A stretch of DNA of 8,013 nt from UMGS1387 sp045539625. Its GTDB lineage: Bacteria; Bacillota; Clostridia; Oscillospirales; CAG-382. Of this stretch, positions 1 through 7,085 are shown in pieces. The stretch lies in contig JAZQFS010000086.1 in assembly GCA_045539625.1 (NCBI GenBank), forward strand, positions 1 through 8,013, in the 5' to 3' direction. Below the pieces are notes generated by a model. The model was given only the letters and a program-made list of their open reading frames with translations. It ran no database searches and was not told the origin of the DNA. Numbering within the stretch: position 1 is the first letter of the stretch; every line of letters begins with the position of its first letter. The translations under genes and the position numbers were made by a program.

Positions 1-227
1 CAAAGTAACCAAAACGCTTCCGCTCATCGTCGTGACTTTTGAGGTCACGACTCGCCGCGGGGCTAATTAATACACTAACCGATTCAGTACGTCGTCGGTA
101 CGCCCTGTCCATCGCTCGCTTACGCTCGAATGGGCTGCAGTGCTAAGGCTATTGGGTACTGTTGGTCAAAACCGAGGGCGTGGGGATAGTGACTGTGAGC
201 AGGCTGTACTTCCTCGGTGACGCCTTA
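1..227. other. Gene-free left edge with two hairpins
   Basis: I see no supported gene here. An 8-bp perfect stem pairs 29-36 (GTCGTGAC) with 44-51 (GTCACGAC) around a 7-base loop, without a T-run, so it is not a classical terminator. A second stem pairs 171-177 (ACCGAGG) with 212-218 (CCTCGGT) and may belong to the 5' part of the repeat that follows. Around 110-137 there is an imperfect inverted repeat (GCCC and CCAT against ATGG and GGGC). Short reading frames through this stretch have no recognisable domain or good ribosome binding site. It may be the end of a further repeat continuing to the left; this is inference. Confidence 0.4.
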
Positions 228-597
228 CTGCACACAAATTTGGAAGCACATCTTACTGACAAGCTTTGCAACAAACCCCAAACTTTTTATCGGTGCCAAT
301 CCAAGCACTACACCAAAAAGAGGGTGGAAGGCTCCCCGCCGTGGAGGGAAGTCAGCGGAAGGAGTAATCGACGTAACAAGACTTTCGCCGTACTCTTTTC
401 ACATCGGTTAGTCCGTGAATAAAAGACAAGTCCTGTGGAGATGTGAAAAGACAATCAGCACAGCCTCATTTACGACTGAGCCATCCCTCCGTTGAGGGGG
501 CTGCTTTGATACTTTCTCAGAGGAGAAAGTATGACTCGCCGTCCGCAGACGGCGAAATCCCCTGTGTTACATAAAGTAACTTAAAAAAGAAAAATGA
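228..597 (+). repeat. Interspersed structured repeat, copy 1 (candidate ncRNA or MITE-like element)
   Basis: This non-coding element has homologues at 7086-7420 (opposite strand) and 7515-7829. The 5' module (about 228-365) contains the shared core GGTGGAAGGCTCCCC at about 323 and GTGGAGGGAAGTCAGCGG after it. A variable linker forms a perfect 12-bp stem, 394-405 with 440-451. The 3' module holds four hairpins in order: 479-502 (AGCC and CCCTC paired with GAGGG and GGCT, loop CGTT, AT bulge); 509-532 (10 bp, loop AGAG); 537-554 (7 bp, loop CGCA); and 566-580 (GTTAC-ataaa-GTAAC). An A-rich tail follows. The element lies upstream of the SLH gene in the same orientation. Its 5' boundary is approximate because similarity fades. 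Open frames inside it are not shared between copies. Structured RNA, a mobile miniature element or a DNA-hairpin repeat are all possible. Confidence 0.75.
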
Positions 598-713
598 AAA
601 GAATAAATAAGGAACTTTTTTCCTTAAATTGCGTCAAAATATTAAATGAAAAAATATACGGTGAATGAATGGTTAATTTAAATAAAATATCCGTTAAAAT
701 TGTAAAAAAACTC
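598..713. other. AT-rich spacer with a small hairpin
   Basis: This is very AT-rich DNA between the repeat and the SLH gene promoter. A 7-bp stem pairs 608-614 (TAAGGAA) with 620-626 (TTCCTTA) around a 5-base loop that is mostly T. It could be a weak terminator for transcription coming through the repeat, but the T-run lies in the loop and the 3' arm rather than after the stem. No other feature is visible. Confidence 0.35.
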
Positions 714-742
714 TTGTAAAATGTGAAAATATAGTGTATTAT
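714..742 (+). promoter_or_regulatory. Probable sigma-A promoter of the SLH protein gene
   Basis: A -35-like TTGTAA (714-719) is separated by exactly 17 bases from a -10-like TATTAT (737-742). A TG pair immediately precedes the -10. Transcription would begin near 749 and give a leader of about 50 nt. The surrounding AT-richness creates overlapping -10-like sequences, so the exact hexamer could shift by a base or two. Confidence 0.6.
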
Positions 743-760
743 ATATAAGGACAGTTGTAA

Positions 761-775
761 CGGTCGAAAAGACCG
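761..775 (+). promoter_or_regulatory. Small hairpin in the SLH gene leader
   Basis: CGGTC (761-765) pairs with GACCG (771-775) around the loop GAAAA, close to the predicted 5' end of the transcript and 27 bases before the start codon. A short 5' hairpin like this can stabilise an mRNA; that role is inference. It is too small to be a riboswitch. Confidence 0.4.
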
Positions 776-801
776 AATCCAAATCGAAAGGAAAGATTTA
801 A

Positions 802-3800
802 ATGAGAAAGTACACAAAGGCTGCCGTTGTTGTATGTATGGCTCTTTGCCTTTCCGTTGTTCTCTGTGTTGCAGGCTTTGCAGCAACTCTTACAGACATC
901 GAGAACCACTGGGCAAAAGAATACATCGAATACGGCGTAAGCGAGGGCTACATTAACGGCTATACGGATAATACCTTTAAGCCCAATAACACAGTAACCC
1001 GTGCCGAATTTTCAAAAATGATTAACAATGCTGTGGGCATCACAGGAACGGCTGTTGCCGAGTTTGATGACGTTCCCGAACAGCAGTGGTATGCTCCTGA
1101 GGTTAAAAAGGCTCAGTATGCAGGTTACATAAAGGGTTATGAAGATGCAACCTTCAGACCTAATAACCCCATCACCCGTCAGGAAGCGGCTGTTATTCTT
1201 TCAAGAATAGTTATCCCTTCGGCGGCTCGCTTTGACCTTACAGCCTTCGGCGACGCCAAGAGCATTGCTTCATGGGCAAGCGACTCTGTTGCAATGATTG
1301 CTTCCAAGGGCTATATGAAGGGCGACCAGAACAACAACATGAATCCTCTCGGTAACCTTACAAGAGCAGAAGCGGCTAAGGTTATCTGCGAGCTTGTAAA
1401 GAACGAAAACATCGTTACAGGTACTGTTTCCATCAAGAAGGAGCAGACCGTTTCACAGACTCTCTTTACTGACGGTATTGTTATTGAGTGTGAAGAAGAT
1501 GCTGAAATCCTTCTTGAAGACTGCAGAGTTCTTGGCGATATTGAAATAAAGAGCGGTACTGTTTTCCTCAGCCTCGGAAATGCCACAGCAGGTAACATTA
1601 TCAACAACAGCAGCGATGATGTTTCCCTTTTGGCTGACAGAGATTCCAAGGTTGGTGCTCTTTATGTTTACCACCCCATGTACGTTTCTTCCGACAACAT
1701 CGAAAGAGTTGTCCTTGACGGCAAGGATTTGCAGTCGGGTACCGTTGAAATGGAAGGCAATTTTGCCAAGGTTGAAGTAAACAGCGGTGCTATTATCAAG
1801 AACAGCGACGGTAAAATCGCAGAGCTTGATGTTAACAAGAACGTAGTTCTGGTGCTTCAGGCAGGCTCTGTTGACAAGCTCACCGTTTATGCTGCGGCTA
1901 AGGGCTCAACAATTACCCTTACTCAGAAGGTGTCGGTAACAGAAGCTGTTAACAATGCGGCTGTTTCCTACACAGGCTCAGGCGAAATCAAGACTGCTGA
2001 CAACAAGGTTGACGGCGTTACCTTTGAAACAGCTCCCGACAAGATAGTGGGCAAGGACGCTTCCGACGACAACAAGGAAGAGGACAAGAAGGACGAGGAC
2101 AAGAAGGACGAAGCGGCAGCAGGCAGTGTTGATGAAATGTTCTTTGAAGAATTTACCATCACTCCTGCCAACAAGAAGACCGGTGTAAGCCTTAGTTCAA
2201 ACATCGTTCTTTCCTTTGATGCGGCGGTTACCGATAAGAACGGCGACAAGATTGATGCAGAATATATCGAAGACTTTGTACGTGTAAGACGCGGCTCGGA
2301 GTCAGGTCAGATTGTTCCTTTCAAGGCAACTGTGGCAAGCACAAGCAAGAAGATTACCATTAATCCCACAGGTGACTTCTCAGCAGGCTCCAAGTATTAT
2401 GTAATTATTCCCGAAGGTATGTTCACATATGCCAACGGCGTGCTTAACCCCAAGTTTACTTCATACTTCACCGCAACAACAAGCGATGACGAAGAAGACG
2501 AGGAAGGCGGCAGTGCAGGAAGCGATGACGATGACGGAATCACCGTAACCTTCTCTCCCAAGAACAAGGCAACTGACGTTGAGGTTGACGACAACATCGT
2601 TATTACCTTCTCACAGAAGATTTACACAGATAAGACCAAGACTGTAGACGAAGAATATATCGAAAACGAAATCGAGCTGAGAAAAGGCTCATCAAGCGGC
2701 ACTGCCGTAAGCTACAGCGCAACCATCGCAAGCACAGGCAAGAAGATTACCATCAATCCTTCAAAGGACCTTGCAGAGGGTACAAAGTACTATGTAATCA
2801 TTCCCGCAGGTGCATTTGAAAACATTGACGGCGACTCCGTTTCAAAGCAGACAATGTACTTCACAACAGAAGGCGAAAGCGACGGAAACGATGATGACGG
2901 CGACGGTCTTTCCATTGACATTACTCCCGAAGACGGCGCAAAGAACATCAATAACATTCCCGAAATCGTTATTTCCTTCAATGAAGTTGTTGTTAAGTCC
3001 AACGGCAAGGATTTGACGGACGAATACGTTGAAGATGACGTAATCGAATTCAGAAAGTCCTCCAAGACAGGTACAAAGATTAACTTTACCGCAAGCGTAA
3101 GCTCCAACGGCAGAAAGATTTACGTAACTCCCGACGAAGAGCTTACGGCAGGTTCAAAGTATCTTATCTGGATTAAGGGCGAAACTCTCATGGGTAAGGA
3201 AAGCGACGATGAAAACGAAGAAATTCTTTCCTACTTCACCGTAGCTTCCGCTACAACTCCCGTTGTAACTCCCATGACAGGCTCAAAGGGTGTTCCCGTT
3301 GATACCGATATTGTTATCTCCTTTAACGACGGTCTTTACACAACCTCTTCCACTTCAACAAGAAAAGAAGTTACTGTTGACTACATTCTTGAAGAAGATG
3401 CAATTACCCTCAGAAGAAAGACTTCCTCAGGTACAATTATCGACTGCGACATAGAAATCAGCGCAAGCGGCAACACCGTAACACTTACTCCCGAAGAGCC
3501 TCTTACAATTGATTACAAGTATTATGTTGTAATAAAGGCAAGCAAGCTCTACGGCGAAAACAAGAAGGCTTACTCGGCTGTTACATCTTACTTTGAAACC
3601 AACCAGCTTATGGTGCCCGAATTCAGTCCCGAGGACGGCGACGATGAGGTTGAAGTAGATTCCAAGCTTACAATCACCTTTGACGAGGCTGTTTACAATG
3701 TGGACGGCGGAAGCGTTACAAAGAGCTATCTTGTAAACAAGGTTGTTTCTCTTGTAAAGGGTGACGATGCTGACGGTGAAGAGGTTGAATTTGCAGCGGA

Positions 3801-4770
3801 AATCAGCTCAGATGATACAACCATCACCATTACTCCCGACGAAGACCTTGAAGGCTACACCGAGTACACACTTGTACTTAAGGGCGGCTCTCTTATCAAC
3901 GATAACGAAGACATCAACCCTGCATACACAGTAACCTTCACAACCGAAAGCGCTATCAACAAGACCATTGAATTTACTCCCGGCAATGCAGATACAAACG
4001 TTGCTACAAACGTAAATCCCGTTATCACCTTCAAGAGCAAGATTCTTACCAAGAACGGCAAGGAGGTTGACGACAAGTACGCAACAAGTGCAATCCTTCT
4101 GTGCAAGGGCTCTGCAAAGGTTGAAAACAGTGTCGGTGCGGCTGTAGAGGCTGCAGGTGACGGCAAGACCTTCACAATTATCCCCGATGCGCCCTTGGAT
4201 ATTAAGACAAAGTACTATATATGGATTCAGGCAGACGAGTTTGTATACTACGATGAAGAAACAGAAGTTGCAAAGAAGACAATGTACTTCACAACTACAA
4301 GCACAATGCCTGAGGTTGAGTATCTTGAAGTTGTCGAGACTAATAAGAACAGCGTAACACTTGAATACAAGACCACAAGCGCAGGCCGTATCTACTTTGA
4401 AGTAGAGCCCGAGGCAGGCGGACAGGTTATTGAAAAGAGCAAGTCTTGCGAAAAGGACGCTGTTTCCAACATAGTTATCACAGGACTTGAGGCTGACACA
4501 AGATATATCGTTTCGGCTTACATTATCCTTTCGGGTATCGAGTCCGATGTTGCTGAGGTAACCTTCAAGACAGAAGAAGATCCCGATGCACAAGAGCCCG
4601 AAGAGCCTGAAGAACCCGAAGATCCTGAAACTCCTGAAGATCCCGAAACTCCTGTAGTTCCCGAAGATCCCGAAACTCCTGAAGATCCCGAAACTCCCGT
4701 AGTTCCCGAAGATCCTGAAACTCCCGTAGTTCCCGAAGATCCCGAAGGTCCCGAAGGTCCCGAAGCGTGA
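802..4770 (+). CDS. SLH-domain cell-surface protein with six Big_5-type Ig-like repeats
   Basis: An exported wall-bound protein of 1322 residues. The signal peptide is about residues 1-27 (basic start, hydrophobic core, GFA cleavage motif; no lipobox). Three SLH motifs follow at about 29-80, 88-138 and 149-199, each with a TRAE- or TRQE-type signature; SLH domains bind pyruvylated secondary wall polymers. Residues 205-410 are rich in short beta-strand repeats and resemble beta-helix-like spacers of other SLH proteins. An acidic/Lys linker (418-440) leads to six repeats of about 110 residues at about 450-557, 581-690, 704-816, 820-932, 938-1049 and 1055-1166. Each has the Big_5 (SbsA Ig-like) pattern: 'P-x-x-x-x-x-V', then 'I-x-I/F-x-F', then 'K-Y-Y-V/I-x-I', then 'YFTT'. 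A fibronectin-III-like domain (about 1170-1257) and a Pro/Glu tail finish the chain. There is no LPXTG motif or transmembrane anchor, and no catalytic motif, so a structural or adhesive role is likely. The start is set by the signal peptide and AAAGGAAAG at 787-795. It is monocistronic, with its own promoter and terminator. Confidence 0.93.
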   Translation: MRKYTKAAVVVCMALCLSVVLCVAGFAATLTDIENHWAKEYIEYGVSEGYINGYTDNTFKPNNTVTRAEFSKMINNAVGITGTAVAEFDDVPEQQWYAPEVKKAQYAGYIKGYEDATFRPNNPITRQEAAVILSRIVIPSAARFDLTAFGDAKSIASWASDSVAMIASKGYMKGDQNNNMNPLGNLTRAEAAKVICELVKNENIVTGTVSIKKEQTVSQTLFTDGIVIECEEDAEILLEDCRVLGDIEIKSGTVFLSLGNATAGNIINNSSDDVSLLADRDSKVGALYVYHPMYVSSDNIERVVLDGKDLQSGTVEMEGNFAKVEVNSGAIIKNSDGKIAELDVNKNVVLVLQAGSVDKLTVYAAAKGSTITLTQKVSVTEAVNNAAVSYTGSGEIKTADNKVDGVTFETAPDKIVGKDASDDNKEEDKKDEDKKDEAAAGSVDEMFFEEFTITPANKKTGVSLSSNIVLSFDAAVTDKNGDKIDAEYIEDFVRVRRGSESGQIVPFKATVASTSKKITINPTGDFSAGSKYYVIIPEGMFTYANGVLNPKFTSYFTATTSDDEEDEEGGSAGSDDDDGITVTFSPKNKATDVEVDDNIVITFSQKIYTDKTKTVDEEYIENEIELRKGSSSGTAVSYSATIASTGKKITINPSKDLAEGTKYYVIIPAGAFENIDGDSVSKQTMYFTTEGESDGNDDDGDGLSIDITPEDGAKNINNIPEIVISFNEVVVKSNGKDLTDEYVEDDVIEFRKSSKTGTKINFTASVSSNGRKIYVTPDEELTAGSKYLIWIKGETLMGKESDDENEEILSYFTVASATTPVVTPMTGSKGVPVDTDIVISFNDGLYTTSSTSTRKEVTVDYILEEDAITLRRKTSSGTIIDCDIEISASGNTVTLTPEEPLTIDYKYYVVIKASKLYGENKKAYSAVTSYFETNQLMVPEFSPEDGDDEVEVDSKLTITFDEAVYNVDGGSVTKSYLVNKVVSLVKGDDADGEEVEFAAEISSDDTTITITPDEDLEGYTEYTLVLKGGSLINDNEDINPAYTVTFTTESAINKTIEFTPGNADTNVATNVNPVITFKSKILTKNGKEVDDKYATSAILLCKGSAKVENSVGAAVEAAGDGKTFTIIPDAPLDIKTKYYIWIQADEFVYYDEETEVAKKTMYFTTTSTMPEVEYLEVVETNKNSVTLEYKTTSAGRIYFEVEPEAGGQVIEKSKSCEKDAVSNIVITGLEADTRYIVSAYIILSGIESDVAEVTFKTEEDPDAQEPEEPEEPEDPETPEDPETPVVPEDPETPEDPETPVVPEDPETPVVPEDPEGPEGPEA
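4612..4761 (+). repeat. In-frame minisatellite encoding the Pro/Glu tail
   Basis: The last codons of the SLH gene are near-exact tandem repeats built from 15- and 18-base words that encode PEDPET, PEDPETPVV and finally PEGPEG. All units are multiples of three, so gain or loss of units keeps the frame. The tail is very acidic, proline-rich and likely extended. The reverse strand carries spurious Gly/Ser-rich open frames here. Confidence 0.85.
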
Positions 4771-4775
4771 TAAGA

Positions 4776-4822
4776 GTGCGGAAGCACAGAGCATACAACG
4801 GAAAATCATCCTGCTTCCACAC
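4776..4822 (+). other. 3' UTR stem-loop
   Basis: GTG and GGAAGCA (4776-4778, 4780-4786) pair with TGCTTCC and CAC (4812-4818, 4820-4822) with a single mismatch, just after the SLH gene stop codon. No T-run follows. It may protect the 3' end of the mRNA or be incidental. Confidence 0.4.
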
Positions 4823-4842
4823 CTGCTGAATAATTAAAAATC

Positions 4843-4876
4843 AAGACTGCTTTCCATAACGGAGAGCAGTCTTTTT
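4843..4876 (+). terminator. Strong Rho-independent terminator of the SLH gene
   Basis: AAGACTGCT (4843-4851) pairs with AGCAGTCTT (4865-4873). The stem extends inward by one G.U pair and TCC/GGA to a 5-base loop (4856-4860), about 13 bp in all. The T-run spans 4872-4876. Read on the - strand the same stem is followed by GATTTTTAA, so it could also stop transcripts arriving from spoIVA. The T-run coincides with the start of the tandem array downstream. Confidence 0.88.
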
Positions 4877-5096
4877 GCGTGGAACACCCTGATATAACGC
4901 TGCATTTGTATGGCATAGACCTTTGCGGACGCTGTGAGCGGGGCGAAAAAAACACTCACGGAGAGCATCTCGCCTTGTGAAACCGCCTGTGCACATAACG
5001 AACTGAATGCAGTCTTTGCGCCGTTGCTTGGTGCAAAGACGACCTTTACGAGCACCTGCATTATAATATCATACACGGTTGCCTACGACATTCGCC

Positions 5097-5118
5097 GCGG
5101 GGCGTACCCCGCCTTTTT
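5097..5118 (+). terminator. Terminator-like hairpin at the end of array unit 1
   Basis: GCGGGG (5097-5102) pairs with CCCCGC (5107-5112) around CGTA. It is followed by C and five T residues (5114-5118), which are the first bases of unit 2. It has intrinsic terminator form on the + strand only; on the - strand no T-run follows. Confidence 0.6.
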
Positions 5119-5336
5119 GCGTGGAACACCCTGATACAAAGCCGCATTTGTATGGCACAGACCGATGCGGACGCTGTGAGCGGGGCGAAAAAACACTCAC
5201 AGGGTGCATTGCTCACTACAAAACCGCCTGTGCACATAACGAACTGTATGCAGTCTTTGCGCCGTTGCTTGGTGCAAAGACGACCTTTACGAGCACCTAC
5301 ATTATAATATCATACACGGTTGCTACGACATTCGCC

Positions 5337-5358
5337 GCGGGGCGTACCCCGCCTTTTT
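5337..5358 (+). terminator. Terminator-like hairpin at the end of array unit 2
   Basis: The same 6-bp GC stem and CGTA loop as at the previous unit end occurs at 5337-5352, followed by C and T5 (5354-5358). It would act as a back-up stop for + strand read-through toward spoIVA. Confidence 0.6.
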
Positions 5359-5434
5359 GCGTGGAACGCCCTGATACAAAGCCACATTTGTATGGCACAG
5401 ACCGATGCGGACGCTGTGAGCGTGGCGTACCCCG

Positions 5435-6913
5435 CTACAGTAAAATGCAGATAAGACCGCCTGCGCCGTCGTTGATGATTTTGCCTAAAGTATGGCACAG
5501 CTTTTTGCGTGCCTCCACGGGCATATGGTTAAGCTTTGAATTAAGGCTCTCGTTTATCAGCTCGTGGAGAGTCTTGCCGAAAAGGTTGCTCTGCCATATC
5601 TTTGCAGGATCTTCTTCAAACTCCTTCAGCAGGAATTTTACAATATCCTCCGACTGTTTTTCGCTGCCCACTATGGGACTTACCTCCGCCTTGATGTCGG
5701 CACGCATAAGGTGTATACTCGGTGCACAGGCACGCAGCTTTACGCCGTATGAGCCTGCCTGTTTTATGATTTCAGGCTCTTCAAGCGTCATATCCTCGGC
5801 ATCGGGTGTGACAATACCGTAGCCTGTGGCTTCAACCTGTTCAAGTGCTTTCTCGAATTTTGCAAATTTGCTCTTTGATGCGGCAAGGCTTGTTACAATA
5901 TCCGCCAAATCCTCGTCACCGCCGATGGTAAGCCCTGTTTCATCGGACAGAATTGAGTAAAACAGGCTTCTTGGCACATCTACCGAAAGGCGTGCACTGC
6001 CGTCCGACGGGTTTATGCCGTCAAGGAAAATGGAAGTGCCGAATTCGCCCTCTGTCACATTCTCAAAGGCTTCGGAAATACCGCTGAGGCGTGAAATTGT
6101 GCCTGCACGTTCACGTATGCCCTCGGTGACGGTAGTACGCAAAGGGTGGGACGGCGAAAGTGTGCTCACCCAGGCAGGAACGGTGAAGGTGAGGGTGGAA
6201 ATGGGAAATTCATACAGCAAATCCTTGATAATGCCGCTTATATCCTGTTCTGTCATATCAAGGCAATTGACGCATTTTACAGGGACGTTATACTTTGTGT
6301 GAAGGCTGTGGGCAAGGCTTATTGCCTGTTCTCCCGACGGTTCAGCGGTGTTGAGAAGTATTACAAAGGGCTTGCCCGTGTCCTTCATTTCCTCGGCGGC
6401 ACGTCTTTCTGCCGTTTCGTAGCTTTCACGGGGAATATCGGTAAAGCTTCCGTCGGTGGTTATAAGAAGTCCCACGGTGGAGTGTTCACGTATAACCTTA
6501 CGTGTGCCTGTTTCTGCCGCCTGTTCAAAGGGCACAGGCTCATCGCTCCAAGGTGTCATAACCATTCTTGGCTTTTCGTCCTCGGTAAGTCCCAGCGCAT
6601 CAGGTACGATATAGCCTACGCAGTCTATCATTTTTACGTTGAAGGAAGTGCCGTCATCAAGCTTTACGGCGGCAGCATCATTGGGTATGAATTTTGGCTC
6701 GGTTGTCATAACCGTCTTACCTGCGGCGCTCTGCGGCAGCTCATCACGTGCTCTTTCGGCGGCGAAGGTGTCGGTCATATGGGGCAGAACAAGGGTGTCC
6801 ATAAACCGTTTAATAAAGGTGGATTTTCCTGTTCTTACGGGGCCTGCCACGCCTATGTAAATTTCACCGCCTGTACGTGTTGCTATATCCTTATATATGG
6901 ATGCTTCTGTCAT
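5435..6913 (-). CDS. spoIVA: Stage IV sporulation protein A, spore-coat morphogenetic ATPase
   Basis: SpoIVA hydrolyses ATP to polymerise into the basement layer of the spore coat on the outer forespore membrane, where in Bacillus it is recruited by SpoVM and also needed for cortex assembly. The product is 492 residues, the usual family length, and resembles B. subtilis SpoIVA from end to end. The N-terminal TRAFAC-type NTPase has a Walker A motif GPVRTGKST (24-32, Lys30), a sensor region MTTEPKF (Thr70, Thr71) and a Walker B-type MIDCVGY (Asp97). Also conserved are DELPQSAAGKT (57-67), EHSTVGLLITTDG (143-155) and the C-terminal EPEIIKQ, APSIH, GSEKQSE and IINDGAGGLICILL stretches. The ATG at 6911-6913 has GGAGG at 6922-6926 on this strand with an 8-base gap. 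All key residues are intact, so it is probably functional. Family knowledge predicts sigma-E control, but I could not place a convincing sigma-E promoter. It converges on the SLH gene and stands alone. Confidence 0.98.
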   Translation of the reverse strand: MTEASIYKDIATRTGGEIYIGVAGPVRTGKSTFIKRFMDTLVLPHMTDTFAAERARDELPQSAAGKTVMTTEPKFIPNDAAAVKLDDGTSFNVKMIDCVGYIVPDALGLTEDEKPRMVMTPWSDEPVPFEQAAETGTRKVIREHSTVGLLITTDGSFTDIPRESYETAERRAAEEMKDTGKPFVILLNTAEPSGEQAISLAHSLHTKYNVPVKCVNCLDMTEQDISGIIKDLLYEFPISTLTFTVPAWVSTLSPSHPLRTTVTEGIRERAGTISRLSGISEAFENVTEGEFGTSIFLDGINPSDGSARLSVDVPRSLFYSILSDETGLTIGGDEDLADIVTSLAASKSKFAKFEKALEQVEATGYGIVTPDAEDMTLEEPEIIKQAGSYGVKLRACAPSIHLMRADIKAEVSPIVGSEKQSEDIVKFLLKEFEEDPAKIWQSNLFGKTLHELINESLNSKLNHMPVEARKKLCHTLGKIINDGAGGLICILL

Positions 6914-7051
6914 GCTTTTTTCCTCCGTTTATGTGTTTATATTTTTCTTTTATACATTTTTATGCGGATTACTTTTACTTTAGAAGGGGTTTTGATGTTT
7001 TCTTATTTTTCTTTTTTCTTCTTTTTCTTTTTCATTTTCTTTTTCTTTTTC
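6914..7051 (-). promoter_or_regulatory. spoIVA leader with ribosome binding site and homopurine tract
   Basis: The stretch upstream of spoIVA holds GGAGG at 6922-6926 (minus strand) and AT-rich DNA beyond it. A CATAAAAA at 6957-6964 on the minus strand resembles a sigma-E -10, but no matching -35 lies at the expected distance. From 7006 to 7051 the + strand is all pyrimidine except one A at 7034, so the minus strand reads as repeated GAAAAA words. Such a tract could be flexible or bent DNA, an A-rich mRNA leader, or a slippage-prone repeat. The promoter must lie here or further upstream in the repeat; its position is unresolved. Confidence 0.5.
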
Positions 7052-7055
7052 GTAG

Positions 7056-7077
7056 GGGACGATGCCCACATCGTCCC
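7056..7077. other. 9-bp perfect hairpin upstream of spoIVA
   Basis: GGGACGATG (7056-7064) pairs perfectly with CATCGTCCC (7069-7077) around a 4-base loop. On the + strand it is followed by GTTTTCGTTCTTTTTC, a loose T-rich tail, so it could be a weak + strand terminator. It is equally consistent with a REP-like palindrome. No + strand gene that it would serve lies upstream. Confidence 0.5.
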
Positions 7078-7085
7078 GTTTTCGT

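Larger units (their letters stand above)
4871..5435. repeat. Tandem array: 240-242 bp unit, two full copies and one deleted copy
   Basis: Unit 1 is 4871-5112, unit 2 is 5113-5352 and the partial unit 3 is 5353-5435. Every unit starts CTTTTTGCGTGGAAC; the two full units are about 90% identical by eye, and their right halves are nearly identical. Each full unit contains a hairpin CTGTGAG/CTCACRG (4932-4961; 5174-5202), an 11-bp stem with one G.U pair (5012-5040; 5254-5282), the palindrome TGTGCACA, and a terminal hairpin GCGGGG-cgta-CCCCGC. Unit 3 lacks 157 bp relative to unit 2. The array lies between two convergent genes and its last base overlaps the spoIVA stop codon. Single-base indels between units (A7 against A6, GCCTAC against GCTAC) disrupt the open frames, so I regard it as non-coding. 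Confidence 0.9.

Noticed and set aside
162..422. Open frame of 86 codons on the + strand
   Set aside because: It lies across repeat copy 1, has no recognisable domain, and the frame is not kept in the other copies.
3808..4809. 333-codon minus-strand frame and the Gly/Ser-rich frames near the tail
   Set aside because: They are shadows of the SLH gene; their low-complexity repeats are the reverse reading of the PEDPET codons.
5062..5067. TATAAT in each full array unit as a promoter
   Set aside because: No -35-like hexamer lies 16-18 bases upstream on either strand.
4834..5076. 80-codon minus-strand frame within array unit 1
   Set aside because: The frame is not maintained in unit 2 because of one-base indels, so it is a by-product of repeat composition.
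4871..5435. CRISPR array
   Set aside because: The units are about 240 bp and similar throughout, with no short repeat and unique spacer alternation and no cas genes.
5079..5822. 247-codon + strand frame starting in the tandem array
   Set aside because: It combines repeat sequence with antisense spoIVA; the array indels break the frame between units, and there is no supporting ribosome binding site.
6957..6964. Sigma-E promoter for spoIVA
   Set aside because: A -10-like CATAAAAA is present on the minus strand, but the region about 15 bases upstream lacks a credible -35, so I do not call it.
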